This document shows, piece after piece, positions 8,212 to 16,035 of a DNA stretch of 32,128 nucleotides (the first letter of the stretch is position 1; every line of letters starts with the position of its first letter). A program made the translations under genes and the position numbers. Origin of the DNA: Bacteroidales bacterium (GTDB lineage Bacteria > Bacteroidota > Bacteroidia > Bacteroidales > UBA10428); NCBI GenBank assembly GCA_016935435.1, contig JAFGQZ010000065.1, positions 1 through 32,128 of the forward strand. Direction: 5' to 3'. The notes beneath the pieces are model-generated. The model saw nothing but the letters and a program-made list of their open reading frames with translations, did no database searches and had not been told where the DNA came from.

Positions 8212-9454
8212 ATTTTTCCAATGAATAATCCCTTAAAATTACCCCTTTATTTTCAAGTATCAATGCCAGGTTTGCCTTTATGGGGAATTCTTTTAGAAAA
8301 GGGTTCATTTCCAATATTTTGTATTTTTCGGTTTCCGATAAATTAATTTTTTTCAATAACGACATTTGCTCGCCGGTTTCCAATTCAAAAATTTCTTTTT
8401 GCTTGTTTACAAAAAGCTTTTCCCAAAGCATTGGGAAACCAATACCCGAATTTTTCAAACCTTCGGTTACCATTGGCAAGTCGCGACCGATAACAGGGGT
8501 ACCCAATAGCCAAGGTTCGAGGTAAGCCATTCCAAATCCTTCGCGGATGCTGGTGGTAATGCAATAGTCGGAAATGGCAATAAGGCTTTCGAAGCCCACT
8601 TTATTGCCGGCCTCCCAGAATATTTTAATATTGTTTTCGGTGCAAAAAGTTTTCCATTGGTTGTATTCTGTAAGTTCGGCCGGGTTTTTGGGTGGTTGTG
8701 TTACTACCCAGTTGGCAATATCTTTGAAAAGAAGGGCCAACAAAATAAACTCGGCAATATTTTTTCGCCTGATTACCCTTACCGGGTAGGTTACTAAAAG
8801 TTTTGAGGGGTTGAGGCCCAGGGTATTAAACAATTTTTCTTTTTGTGCTTCCGTAACAGGCATTTCTGTTGCACTATCGAGAAATACCGGATTTGGCAAC
8901 AGGAACAAGTCAGGCTTACCAATTCCAAAGCCCGATAGACGGTTATAGTCGAATTGGTTTAAAACAGCATATTTGTAATTGTTATGGCCGGGGTACATAA
9001 TAGACTGCAAAGGTACACCGGTAATTGATGCCGAAACCTCTTCTAAAAAGAGTTGGTTTTCGGGCCTGTCTTCCGAGAAATCGTGGGCATGGTTTACGAT
9101 ATTGTACCCCTCGCTCGACAGTTTATAGGCTGCCACTGTAACCAGCGGGTTTTTTCCAAGGTTAACATTGTGCAGGTGTAATATACAGGGCTTGTGGCAT
9201 GTTTTACGAAAAAAACCGACAATATTTTCACATTGTTGCGGGCTAACAGGTTGGTGTTTTGGTAAATAATTCAAATCGGGGTTAACAATTATTTTTATCC
9301 CTTTACGGAGCCAAAACTCCTTGTCTGGACAATTTCCGGTAAGAACGGTAACAGAGCCTTGCGGATCGCACTGTTTTAGTGCCAGGTACTGAAGCTCAAT
9401 AATACGGGTTACCCCGCCAGGGTTCAGGTGATAGTGGAAAATATATATATTCAT
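8162..9454 (-). CDS. GT4 glycosyltransferase, first gene of the solute cluster
   Basis: A 430-residue GT-B enzyme. It opens MNIYIFHYHLNPGGVTRIIE, with the NPGGV acceptor loop of GT4, includes ILHLHNVNLGKNP and NHAHDFSEDRP in the first half, and SIREGFGMAYLEPW with the E-x7-E motif in the second. PVRVIRRKNIAEFI is the typical entry to the nucleotide-sugar domain. No signal peptide or membrane helices. It leads the minus-strand run that contains the HAD protein, a second GT4, the GpgS-like enzyme and the phosphorylase. The sugar and acceptor cannot be told from sequence. Confidence 0.78.
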   Translation of the reverse strand: MNIYIFHYHLNPGGVTRIIELQYLALKQCDPQGSVTVLTGNCPDKEFWLRKGIKIIVNPDLNYLPKHQPVSPQQCENIVGFFRKTCHKPCILHLHNVNLGKNPLVTVAAYKLSSEGYNIVNHAHDFSEDRPENQLFLEEVSASITGVPLQSIMYPGHNNYKYAVLNQFDYNRLSGFGIGKPDLFLLPNPVFLDSATEMPVTEAQKEKLFNTLGLNPSKLLVTYPVRVIRRKNIAEFILLALLFKDIANWVVTQPPKNPAELTEYNQWKTFCTENNIKIFWEAGNKVGFESLIAISDYCITTSIREGFGMAYLEPWLLGTPVIGRDLPMVTEGLKNSGIGFPMLWEKLFVNKQKEIFELETGEQMSLLKKINLSETEKYKILEMNPFLKEFPIKANLALILENKGVILRDYSLEKYGQRLNEIYRKFITHP

Positions 9455-9614
9455 TGTTACAAGCCTGTTTTGGTTCGCCGCAAAAAATTAATATATTTCG
9501 ACGACTTTTACCAGTTTGTTGGCGGCAGCTTACGGGCGAATGGCCGCTTAAGATGTTAATTGTTTCTGATATTGAGAGTATTATTTAATAATTGTTCAAC
9601 CTAAATTTTTTATA

Positions 9615-10058
9615 ATGGAAAATTACAACACTGGAGGAATTAACGAAAACCTGAAGCTCGATCAACAGGCAACAGGCTATTTGCGCGAGGCACGCGGCTG
9701 GGCAATGTTTCTTGCAATTTTAGGTTTCATAGGGGTAGCATTTATGGTTATTGCTGCCCTGGTGATGTTTGCTGCCGGCCCGGCAATAGGCACGCAATTT
9801 GGGTTTCCGGTAGGCATGTTGGGCCTTTTGTACCTGGTAATGGCTGTGGGAATGGTATTGCCCCCGATTTTCTTGCTTGGTTTTGCACAAAAGGCCGGTA
9901 ATGCCTGCGAAAGTGGCGATGCCGGTGCACTAACCGAATCGCTCAAAAACCTGCGTACACACTTTAAAATTAAGGGCATATTGTATATTTTACTTATTGC
10001 CCTTTATATCATCATAATTATTGCTGCGGTGCTTACAGGAATAGGTTCAATGTTATAA
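9615..10058 (+). CDS. DUF5362-family small membrane protein
   Basis: A 147-residue protein with a short soluble N-terminus, two hydrophobic hairpin segments around residues 28-85, a cytoplasmic-looking stretch (AGNACESGDAGALTESLKNLRTHFKIKG) and a final hydrophobic helix at about 118-145. The layout and KLDQQATGYLREARGWAMFLAILGF start-region fit DUF5362, a Bacteroidota family of unknown function. It is a single gene, divergent from the solute cluster (160 bp between the starts) and convergent with the DUF4837 gene. Confidence 0.75.
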   Translation: MENYNTGGINENLKLDQQATGYLREARGWAMFLAILGFIGVAFMVIAALVMFAAGPAIGTQFGFPVGMLGLLYLVMAVGMVLPPIFLLGFAQKAGNACESGDAGALTESLKNLRTHFKIKGILYILLIALYIIIIIAAVLTGIGSML

Positions 10059-10181
10059 TTCTTTTTATCAGCTGTTTTGCCGGCCTGGCTATTGTTCTGG
10101 CCTTTTCTAAAACAAAAGCGTTATTTTTTGTAACCAACTTATTCGAGAAGAGTGCGCGCCTTGTATTTTTTAACCAGTTGC

Positions 10182-10216
10182 CCTGTGGTTTGCTTTTTTA
10201 TAAATTAAACCACAGG
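10182..10216. repeat. Perfect 10-bp inverted repeat between convergent genes
   Basis: CCTGTGGTTT (10182-10191) and AAACCACAGG (10207-10216) are exact complements around a 15-nt AT-rich loop. It lies between the ends of the DUF5362 and DUF4837 genes, where a terminator is expected. On the plus strand a T-run follows only after 9 nt and on the minus strand there is none, so it is not a textbook terminator. The rest of the 211-bp gap shows nothing else. Confidence 0.55.
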
Positions 10217-10269
10217 TGCTACAGGTTTTTTGTATGGTTTAGCCTCTTTTTTATTAGCAGGCAGGACGG

Positions 10270-11262
10270 TTAGTGCTCAAAGTCGAGCGAGTAAATTATT
10301 GCCTCTATTCTCCTTACCAGGTTGCGTTTATCCTGCCCGGGGGCAAAAACAAAACCTTCGGCAGTAATTATGCGTTTGTTTTTTTCGTCGTATTGGGTGA
10401 GGCTCACAAACGGCCCCCCCATGGCCATTCCGTTTTTCATCATCCATAAACCGCGCAGTTCAACGGCGTAACGGTTGTTATGGGTAAGTTTTTTAACTTC
10501 AACCGGAACGCGGTTTTCGGTTATCATGTAGGAGCCATCGATTTCGCCGGGCACATATTTTTCCAAAAGTCCGTCGCGTTTCTTAATCAAAGCTTCGGGG
10601 GTAAACATTAACGAATCGGTGTATGGGTAATAGTAAATAAATATACCTTCAATAATATCGCGGTATTCGTTGCCCAACCATATAAAATTATTGGTGTCGG
10701 CATCAATGGTATATCCTTTTGGGGCATTTATTTTTATGTGGTGTTTTGATAGCAGTTTATCGTAAACCTTTTTCTCGGTGCTGAATTTATAATCGGCCAT
10801 TAAACGGTCTTTTTCGGCATCGATAATGCGTTCAGTAATTTCATCGGCTTTTTGTTCGAAAAGCCTGGTGAATGCTTCTTTGTTGGGGGCCATTATGGTA
10901 ATTACCAGTTGGGGCGCTGCCCAACGGTCGTTCTGAACGGTAATTTTTTCCGGATAGTCGGGGCCGATAAGGGTAATTAAAATGTTTCTTTGCTTCTGAT
11001 ATACTTTATCGAAAGAGCTGTGGGGCACAAATAAAATTTTCAGCAAGGGTTCGTCTTGCGGCAGGGCCGGCATAAACTTCCCGAAACTTTCCCTGATAAT
11101 TTCACCTGCCTTCGATTCCCAATTGGTGCCCGACATAACCAATACCACGCTGTTGGCTTCGCCTTTTACACTTGGAAGAATTTGTTTTTTATCGGTTTTT
11201 TTGCATGCTGTTGCGATTGTTGCCGCTAACATTAGCATGATAATCATTTTTATATTTCTCAT
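10270..11262 (-). CDS. DUF4837-family lipoprotein
   Basis: A 330-residue protein with a lipoprotein signal peptide: basic start, hydrophobic core, then ATIATAC with the lipid-bearing Cys at residue 20, followed by KKTDKK. The body matches DUF4837 in length and in segments such as GTNWESKAGEIIRE, the central QNDRWAAPQL and the late RGLWMMKNGMAMGGPFVS. DUF4837 proteins are Bacteroidota envelope lipoproteins of unknown function. The Lys-rich tail after Cys favours export to a membrane, but which face and which membrane cannot be said. Confidence 0.85.
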   Translation of the reverse strand: MRNIKMIIMLMLAATIATACKKTDKKQILPSVKGEANSVVLVMSGTNWESKAGEIIRESFGKFMPALPQDEPLLKILFVPHSSFDKVYQKQRNILITLIGPDYPEKITVQNDRWAAPQLVITIMAPNKEAFTRLFEQKADEITERIIDAEKDRLMADYKFSTEKKVYDKLLSKHHIKINAPKGYTIDADTNNFIWLGNEYRDIIEGIFIYYYPYTDSLMFTPEALIKKRDGLLEKYVPGEIDGSYMITENRVPVEVKKLTHNNRYAVELRGLWMMKNGMAMGGPFVSLTQYDEKNKRIITAEGFVFAPGQDKRNLVRRIEAIIYSLDFEH

Positions 11263-11475
11263 AAGATTGTTTTTTTAGGCTATAGAAAACTATGGCACAT
11301 TAATTTGTAAAAAAAATCGGCTAATATATAATTAGTTGATATTTTGCCGATTGTTTTTTATCCTGGGGTGTTTTAGCACAAATATTCTGCCAAAAACTAA
11401 CGGTATAGGGGTTTATGGATATAATTTTCTATAGTGCCAACAAACAAAGCAGGTTTTCCATTGCCATATTTGCAG

Positions 11476-11496
11476 TGTTTTCAGTATCTGAAAACA
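11476..11496. repeat. 21-bp palindrome, hairpin or operator
   Basis: TGTTTTCAG and CTGAAAACA are perfect 9-bp arms around TAT. There is no T-run after it and no gene reads into it, so an operator or part of an untranslated RNA is as likely as a terminator. Confidence 0.5.
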
Positions 11497-11542
11497 TACG
11501 CCCCGGCACCTGCAATAAAACAAAGGTGATGAACAACACAAC

Positions 11543-11593
11543 AAAAAGCCTTTCAAAAAGTATCGTATTTTTTGGCGATAGTTTTTGAAAGGC
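11543..11593 (-). terminator. Rho-independent terminator after tatA
   Basis: Plus 11548-11565 and 11576-11593 are 18-nt arms with one mismatch (GCCTTTCAAAAA at the outer ends) around a 10-nt loop. Read on the minus strand the stem is followed by TTTTT. It lies 24 bp beyond the tatA stop and would end the rseP-tatA transcript. Confidence 0.85.
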
Positions 11594-11616
11594 CTCCCGG
11601 TATTAAAGTAATTATT

Positions 11617-11835
11617 TTAGCGGTTATCCGATTCCGGATTTATCGATTTGTTATTGTTATGGGCGTGGCGTTCTTCCGGTTCGTCGCGCTGGGCTTTTTT
11701 AAATTCTCTCATCCCTTGCCCCAGGCCTTTCATAAGTTCGGGAATTTTACGTCCGCCAAACAATAACAATAGTGCCAGAATAATTAAAATTATCTCTGTA
11801 GGGCCAAATGCACCTAAAATTAACTGGGTATTCAT
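11617..11835 (-). CDS. tatA: Twin-arginine translocase subunit TatA
   Basis: A 72-residue protein with the whole TatA plan: a short N-terminus, one membrane helix (about residues 11-26, [12 protein letters not shown]), the hinge [23 protein letters not shown] as an amphipathic helix, and a polar tail. It forms the pore-side component of the pathway that exports folded proteins across the inner membrane. The FG hinge pair is present. tatC is not in the window. It lies 61 bp downstream of rseP, with its own candidate promoter in that gap and a strong terminator after it. Confidence 0.93.
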   Translation of the reverse strand: MNTQLILGAFGPTEIILIILALLLLFGGRKIPELMKGLGQGMREFKKAQRDEPEERHAHNNNKSINPESDNR

Positions 11836-11851
11836 ATATTTTAATTTTTAT

Positions 11852-11859
11852 CAAATATA
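11852..11859 (-). promoter_or_regulatory. Candidate -7 element upstream of tatA
   Basis: The minus strand reads TATATTTG, a perfect TAnnTTTG, ending 17 bp before the tatA ATG. No TTG is seen at the expected upstream distance, so promoter strength is doubtful and readthrough from rseP is also possible. Confidence 0.4.
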
Positions 11860-11896
11860 AGCTGAAAAAAATAATTCTTGGTTAATAATAATTTTT

Positions 11897-13255
11897 TTAT
11901 CCTTTCATGCCCATAATCCACCGGTAAATATCGTTGCCGTTGGCATAAATGAGTAAAAAGAACAAAATGGCCATACCGGCAATCTGGGCATATTCCATAA
12001 ACTTTTCGCCGGGTTTACGGCCGGTAACCATTTCAAAGAGCAGGAACATTACATGGCCGCCGTCGAGGGCAGGAATGGGCAGTACATTTAAAAAAGCCAG
12101 CATTAGCGAGAGAAAGGCGGTTATTTCCCAAAAGCTCAGCCAGTCCCAGGTTGCCGGGAAAAGCCCTCCAATTGCTGCAAATCCGCCCATGCCTTTATGC
12201 GCGCCCGATTTAAAATCGAGTATCAGTTTAAAATCGTCGATATAATCGATAAGTTGTGTCATGGCAAATTTAAAGCCTGCCGGTACCGATTTGAACAGGC
12301 CATATTTAACTTCAACCAGTTTTATATGCCCCAGGCTGTCGAGTGTGGGCAATTGTGATGGATAAACCCCAACTTTTCCCTCATTGTTAATTTTAAGCGC
12401 AATATCGACGATTTGGCCGCCACGTTGCACCTGGAATATGGCCTCTTTGCCCTTTAAAGTGTCCATTATGGGCATGTATTCGTCGAAATAAAGGTGTTCC
12501 TGTCCGTTTACGCCAACAATTTTATCGAACCGTTGAAGGCCGGCGCTTATGTTTTGCGAGGTTGACATTACACTATCGACTACCCACGGAAACCGGTACG
12601 AGAGTAATCGTTTTTTACTTTTTATGCTGTTTTCCGATAATATGCCGGGCATATTTCTTGGAATCTGGAGGCTTACCCTTTCGCCGTTTCGTTCGACAAT
12701 TAGTTCACCTTCTTTAAGAAGTTTCCTTACAATTTGGTTGTACCTTTCAGGTTGTTCGCCGTTGATGCTGATTATTTTATCGCCGGTTTGAAGCCCAATG
12801 GTGGCAGTAAGTATGGAATCAGTAACCCAAACCCCCCCAGTCATGTTTTTTACCGGAAGGTAAGTTTCGCCCCAACCAAACAGTATTATGGTGTATAAAA
12901 CAAAGGCCAGTATAAAATTTACAATTACACCTCCCAGCATTATCAGCAACCTTTGCCACGATTTTTTGCTGCGGAACTCATGGGGTTGCGGCGGTTGTTT
13001 AAGCTGTTCTTTGTCCATCGATTCATCGAGCATGCCCGATATTTTAACATATCCGCCCAGGGGCAACCATCCGATACCGTATTCGGTTTCGCCTTTTTTT
13101 AGTTTGAAAAGCGAAAACCACGGGTTGAAGAACAAATAAAATTTTTCTACCCTGGTTTTAAAAATGCGGGCGAAAATAAAGTGGCCCAATTCGTGCAAAA
13201 CAATCAGCAGCGATAACGAGAGCAATAATTGCCCGATTTTTATCAATGTGTCCAT
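11897..13255 (-). CDS. rseP: RIP metalloprotease RseP (site-2 protease)
   Basis: A 452-residue polytopic intramembrane zinc protease. The first helix holds HELGH at residues 21-25, and the C-terminal membrane domain holds NVLPIPALDGGH with LDGG at 397-400; together they form the active site. Two periplasmic PDZ-like stretches lie between (GLQTGDKIISINGEQPERYN and, less clear, LQRFDKIVGVNGQE). It cleaves membrane-anchored anti-sigma factors and remnant signal peptides. The gene follows dxr, an order seen in many bacteria, with an 85-bp gap carrying a promoter-like sequence. Confidence 0.95.
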   Translation of the reverse strand: MDTLIKIGQLLLSLSLLIVLHELGHFIFARIFKTRVEKFYLFFNPWFSLFKLKKGETEYGIGWLPLGGYVKISGMLDESMDKEQLKQPPQPHEFRSKKSWQRLLIMLGGVIVNFILAFVLYTIILFGWGETYLPVKNMTGGVWVTDSILTATIGLQTGDKIISINGEQPERYNQIVRKLLKEGELIVERNGERVSLQIPRNMPGILSENSIKSKKRLLSYRFPWVVDSVMSTSQNISAGLQRFDKIVGVNGQEHLYFDEYMPIMDTLKGKEAIFQVQRGGQIVDIALKINNEGKVGVYPSQLPTLDSLGHIKLVEVKYGLFKSVPAGFKFAMTQLIDYIDDFKLILDFKSGAHKGMGGFAAIGGLFPATWDWLSFWEITAFLSLMLAFLNVLPIPALDGGHVMFLLFEMVTGRKPGEKFMEYAQIAGMAILFFLLIYANGNDIYRWIMGMKG

Positions 13256-13291
13256 AAACTAATTATCTCCTTCAGTTTTTATAAAGAAATG

Positions 13292-13323
13292 CAAAAATAG
13301 CACTTTTAAGTGAGTGGTTGCAA
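13292..13323 (-). promoter_or_regulatory. Candidate promoter for rseP
   Basis: Minus strand TTG (plus 13321-13323), 21-bp spacer, then TATTTTTG (plus 13292-13299), matching the phylum promoter. Transcription would start about 30 bp before the rseP ATG, letting rseP be expressed apart from dxr. Confidence 0.5.
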
Positions 13324-13340
13324 TTCTGGGCAAAAAAGAA

Positions 13341-14492
13341 TCAGCCCAGTAACGAAAAGGCATAGTTTCGGGCTTCGCGGTCGGAATTTACGTAATCGTC
13401 GAGCGAGGGGTGTTTGATAAAAGGCAGTTTGTGCATGGTTTTTTCGATAATACCGGGCATGTCCATAAAGCCGGTTTTATCGTTCAGGAAGGCTTCCACA
13501 GCAACTTCGTTGGCAGCATTCAGAATACAGGGCATGTTGCCGCCAGACCTCATTGCTTCGAATGCAAGTGCCAGGTTCCGGAATACTTCGGTACGCGGTT
13601 TTTCGAAAGTAAGGCTCGGGTAGCCGGCAAAGTTGAACCGGGGGAAATCGGACTGCAGGCGGTAAGGATAGCCTATGGCATACTGAATGGGCAGGCGCAT
13701 ATCGGGCAAGCCCATCTGGGCTTTCATCGAACCGTCTTTAAACTGCACTATAGAATGGATTATCGACTGAGGGTGCACAATGACATCGATTTGATCGGGT
13801 TCGAGGCCAAACAGCCACTTTGCCTCAATAGCTTCAAGCCCTTTGTTCATGAGGCTTGCCGAGTCTATTGTAACCTTGCTGCCCATGTCCCAGTTAGGGT
13901 GCTTTAATGCTTCGGCCTTGGTAACTGTTTTGAGCTCTTCAATACTTTTCGTGCGAAAGGGACCTCCCGAAGCAGTAAGATATATTTTTTCTATGGGGTT
14001 CTGGGTTTCGCCTGCCAGGCACTGGAAAATTGCAGAATGTTCCGAGTCGACCGGGTAAATGTTTACACGGCGGGTACGTGCCAGGCTGGTGATAAGTTCT
14101 CCGGCAACAACCAGGGTTTCTTTATTGGCAAGGGCAATGTTTTTCCCTGCCTCAATGGCGCTAATTGTCGGAAAAAGCCCCGAATAACCCACCAGGGCGG
14201 TAACAACGGTTTCAATACAGTCGGTTTGAACAATTTGTGCCAGTGCATCGTAGCCGGTATGTACCTCTATGGGCAAACCGCTCAGGGCATTGCATACTTC
14301 GCAGTATTTTTCTTCGTCGGATATTACAATATGTGAGGGCTTAAACTTTTTTGCCTGTTCGATAAGTACTTTTGAACTTTGCCTTGCGGTAAGCACTTCT
14401 GCACGAAACGTGTTGGGGTTTTTTTCAATGACTTCGAGGGTTTGCCGGCCAATAGAACCGGTGGAGCCCAGTATGGCAATACCTTTTTTCAT
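13341..14492 (-). CDS. dxr: 1-deoxy-D-xylulose-5-phosphate reductoisomerase
   Basis: A 383-residue enzyme of the MEP isoprenoid pathway that converts DXP to MEP with NADPH. The NADPH loop GSTGSIGRQTLEVI is at residues 9-22; ANKETLVVAGE, VDSEHSAIFQCL and TASGGPFR mark the substrate and metal site (Asp and Glu of DSEH), and IDSASLMNKGLEAIEAKWLF with HPQSIIHS completes the family set. Length is normal. It starts 15 bp after the M23 peptidase stop and is followed by rseP. Confidence 0.97.
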   Translation of the reverse strand: MKKGIAILGSTGSIGRQTLEVIEKNPNTFRAEVLTARQSSKVLIEQAKKFKPSHIVISDEEKYCEVCNALSGLPIEVHTGYDALAQIVQTDCIETVVTALVGYSGLFPTISAIEAGKNIALANKETLVVAGELITSLARTRRVNIYPVDSEHSAIFQCLAGETQNPIEKIYLTASGGPFRTKSIEELKTVTKAEALKHPNWDMGSKVTIDSASLMNKGLEAIEAKWLFGLEPDQIDVIVHPQSIIHSIVQFKDGSMKAQMGLPDMRLPIQYAIGYPYRLQSDFPRFNFAGYPSLTFEKPRTEVFRNLALAFEAMRSGGNMPCILNAANEVAVEAFLNDKTGFMDMPGIIEKTMHKLPFIKHPSLDDYVNSDREARNYAFSLLG

Positions 14493-14507
14493 CGGGTTTT
14501 ACCTGCT

Positions 14508-15374
14508 TTAAAACGAAATATAATCTTCGGGGTTAAGCGGCACGCCCTTGTACCATAACTCTATATGCAGGTGCGGCCCCGATGTAAGTTCGCCCGAATT
14601 GCCTATTATGGCTATAGGTTCGCCTGCCCTGACATAATCGCCGACGCGTTTTAGCAATTCGGCATTATGTTTATATATCGATATTAAGTCGTTGCTGTGC
14701 TGCACCTGTATGTTCCAGCCTGTTTCCAGTGTCCAGGTGGCCATTATTATCGAACCGTCGAGGGTTGATTTTACCACCTCGTTTGCCCCCGATACAATAT
14801 CGGTACCATAGTGGTTTAGAAGAGAATTAAAGGAATTGGTAACTATACCCTTTACCGGCGGGAAAAAGTGTAATTGCGATATGCTTCCAATTGTTGATTT
14901 CGGTGCCATAACCGATAAGTCGGTCTCGGGGTTCCCTTCAAACATTTGCCTTAACACCGAATCTTCGGCCGATGGCGTAAAATCAAGTTCATCGTAACGT
15001 TTGTTGGTGTCGCCCTGGTACTCATATTCTTTTGGTTCCTTTCCCGAAATTATCAATTTCATGTTTTCGAAATACCTGTCGCGTCGGGTTATTTCCATAA
15101 TAAGCGAGTCGGTCTTTAAAGCATTCTGATGAATGGCCCTTAAGGTATTCTCATCGGGGTATCCCGGTATAAACTCCCTTACAGGGGTGTAAACAATTAT
15201 AGAAACAACTATGGCTAAAAACACTAACATTAATATGCCCCCTACTGCAAATACGTTTAACCTGGAAAGCCTCAGGTTGAGAACCTCTTCGTAGGTTTCG
15301 TCGCGATAAATCGACAAACGGTACATCGATTTTATTTTATCCATAAAACCCGTTTTGCCATCTTTTTTTGCCAT
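14508..15374 (-). CDS. M23 (LytM-type) peptidase, membrane-anchored
   Basis: A 288-residue protein with a cytoplasmic head of about 40 residues, one membrane helix (about 42-62), a linker of about 110 residues, and a C-terminal M23 domain. The zinc ligands are complete: His188 and Asp192 in HYGTD, and His268/His270 in SGPHLHIEL, with His236 nearby. It should therefore be an active cell-wall endopeptidase facing the periplasm. The early DETYEEVLNLRLSRLNVF segment is typical of Bacteroidota M23 proteins. It precedes dxr by 15 bp and probably shares a transcript with it. Confidence 0.92.
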   Translation of the reverse strand: MAKKDGKTGFMDKIKSMYRLSIYRDETYEEVLNLRLSRLNVFAVGGILMLVFLAIVVSIIVYTPVREFIPGYPDENTLRAIHQNALKTDSLIMEITRRDRYFENMKLIISGKEPKEYEYQGDTNKRYDELDFTPSAEDSVLRQMFEGNPETDLSVMAPKSTIGSISQLHFFPPVKGIVTNSFNSLLNHYGTDIVSGANEVVKSTLDGSIIMATWTLETGWNIQVQHSNDLISIYKHNAELLKRVGDYVRAGEPIAIIGNSGELTSGPHLHIELWYKGVPLNPEDYISF

Positions 15375-15402
15375 AATTATTTTTTTTATGGTTTGTATTG
15401 AA

Positions 15403-15410
15403 CAAAAGTA
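15403..15410 (-). promoter_or_regulatory. Candidate -7 element for the M23-dxr transcript
   Basis: Minus strand TACTTTTG fits TAnnTTTG and ends 29 bp before the M23 ATG. There is no clear TTG at the upstream position. Confidence 0.35.
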
Positions 15411-15609
15411 TAAACATTTGGGCGAACTTTCCCTTATTTATTCCACGATTTCATTAACAGTAGAATATTTATAGTTTTTCGAAAACAGTGAGCGTGAACT
15501 GTACCAGCCTATAGTTTTTGTTTTCCACTTTTTTTTGACAGTGGAAGAACTTGCAAATAAAAATGTGGAGGGTTATGCAGAATGAAAAATGAAGCGAATG
15601 GGGGAGTAG

Positions 15610-15831
15610 TTAGAACATCTTTAGCTGGGCATCTTCCCAAAGGGTTGGATAATTCTCGTCAAACTTTCGGAGCACTTCGGTAATTATTGCTTCGCGCATA
15701 AATTTCGAACGGTTATCGACTTTAAACTTGCTGCAATAATGGTTAATAGCATTCATCTCGCGCTGGTTAAACATTATTGCCTGGCGGCTTCGGCGCTTCA
15801 GGCTTTCGTCGTTTGTTCGTTTCCGGTTCAT
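15610..15831 (-). CDS. Small ribbon-helix-helix-like protein
   Basis: A 73-residue protein with a very basic N-terminus (NRKRTNDESLKRRSRQ), a short strand AIMFNQREM, and two predicted helices, NAINHYCSKF and RSKFMREAIITEVLRKF, joined by KVDN. This strand-helix-helix order with a basic start is that of ribbon-helix-helix DNA-binding proteins. It ends DENYPTLWED. Conserved small proteins of this look occur in Bacteroidota; I know of no assigned function. It stands alone between the flippase and the M23 gene, and an inverted repeat overlaps its presumed promoter, which would fit autoregulation. Confidence 0.72.
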   Translation of the reverse strand: MNRKRTNDESLKRRSRQAIMFNQREMNAINHYCSKFKVDNRSKFMREAIITEVLRKFDENYPTLWEDAQLKMF

Positions 15832-15854
15832 TAAACTTGCCCCCTGTGTTTATC

Positions 15855-15894
15855 TAACAGTTTCAAAAATACTAAATCTGTTAAACCCGGCAGA
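15855..15894 (-). promoter_or_regulatory. Promoter of the RHH gene with flanking inverted repeat
   Basis: On the minus strand TCTG (plus 15891-15894), 19-bp spacer and TATTTTTG (plus 15864-15871) resemble the phylum promoter. TAACAG (15855-15860) and CTGTTA (15878-15883) are perfect inverted half-sites that flank the -7 element, placed as an operator would be. Confidence 0.45.
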
Positions 15895-16035
15895 TTGTTA
15901 TTTTTCAACATAATGGCTGTTTTTGGCTGGCTAAAATGATTTGTGAAGTGCCGGGCAGATTCTTAAATGGCTTACATACAGTAGTATGTGAAACAAGTAG
16001 GGTTTCACCGGCTTAAGAAATACAGTTGTTAATAA

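Larger units (their letters stand above)
11263..11616. other. 354-bp intergenic region rich in inverted repeats
   Basis: No credible gene. It contains a hairpin AATCGGC/GCCGATT (11315-11321 with 11346-11352) with a T-run on both sides, and inside it CTAAT/ATTAG (11321-11335). It also holds a 21-bp palindrome at 11476-11496, an inverted pair TATAGAAAA (11281-11289) and TTTTCTATA (11425-11433), and the tatA terminator. It must also carry the promoter of the DUF4837 gene, which I could not place. Confidence 0.6.

Noticed and set aside
13410..13907. 165-codon plus-strand frame inside dxr
   Set aside because: Antisense to well-conserved dxr residues; its long length comes from the codon pattern of dxr.
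15523..15546. TTCCACT/AGTGGAA inverted repeat after the RHH gene as a terminator
   Set aside because: The T-run is in the loop on the plus strand and no T-run follows the stem on the minus strand, where the gene lies.
15972..15992. Hairpin TTACATAC/GTATGTGAA as flippase terminator
   Set aside because: The stem is short and has a wobble, and no T-run follows on the minus strand; left unannotated.
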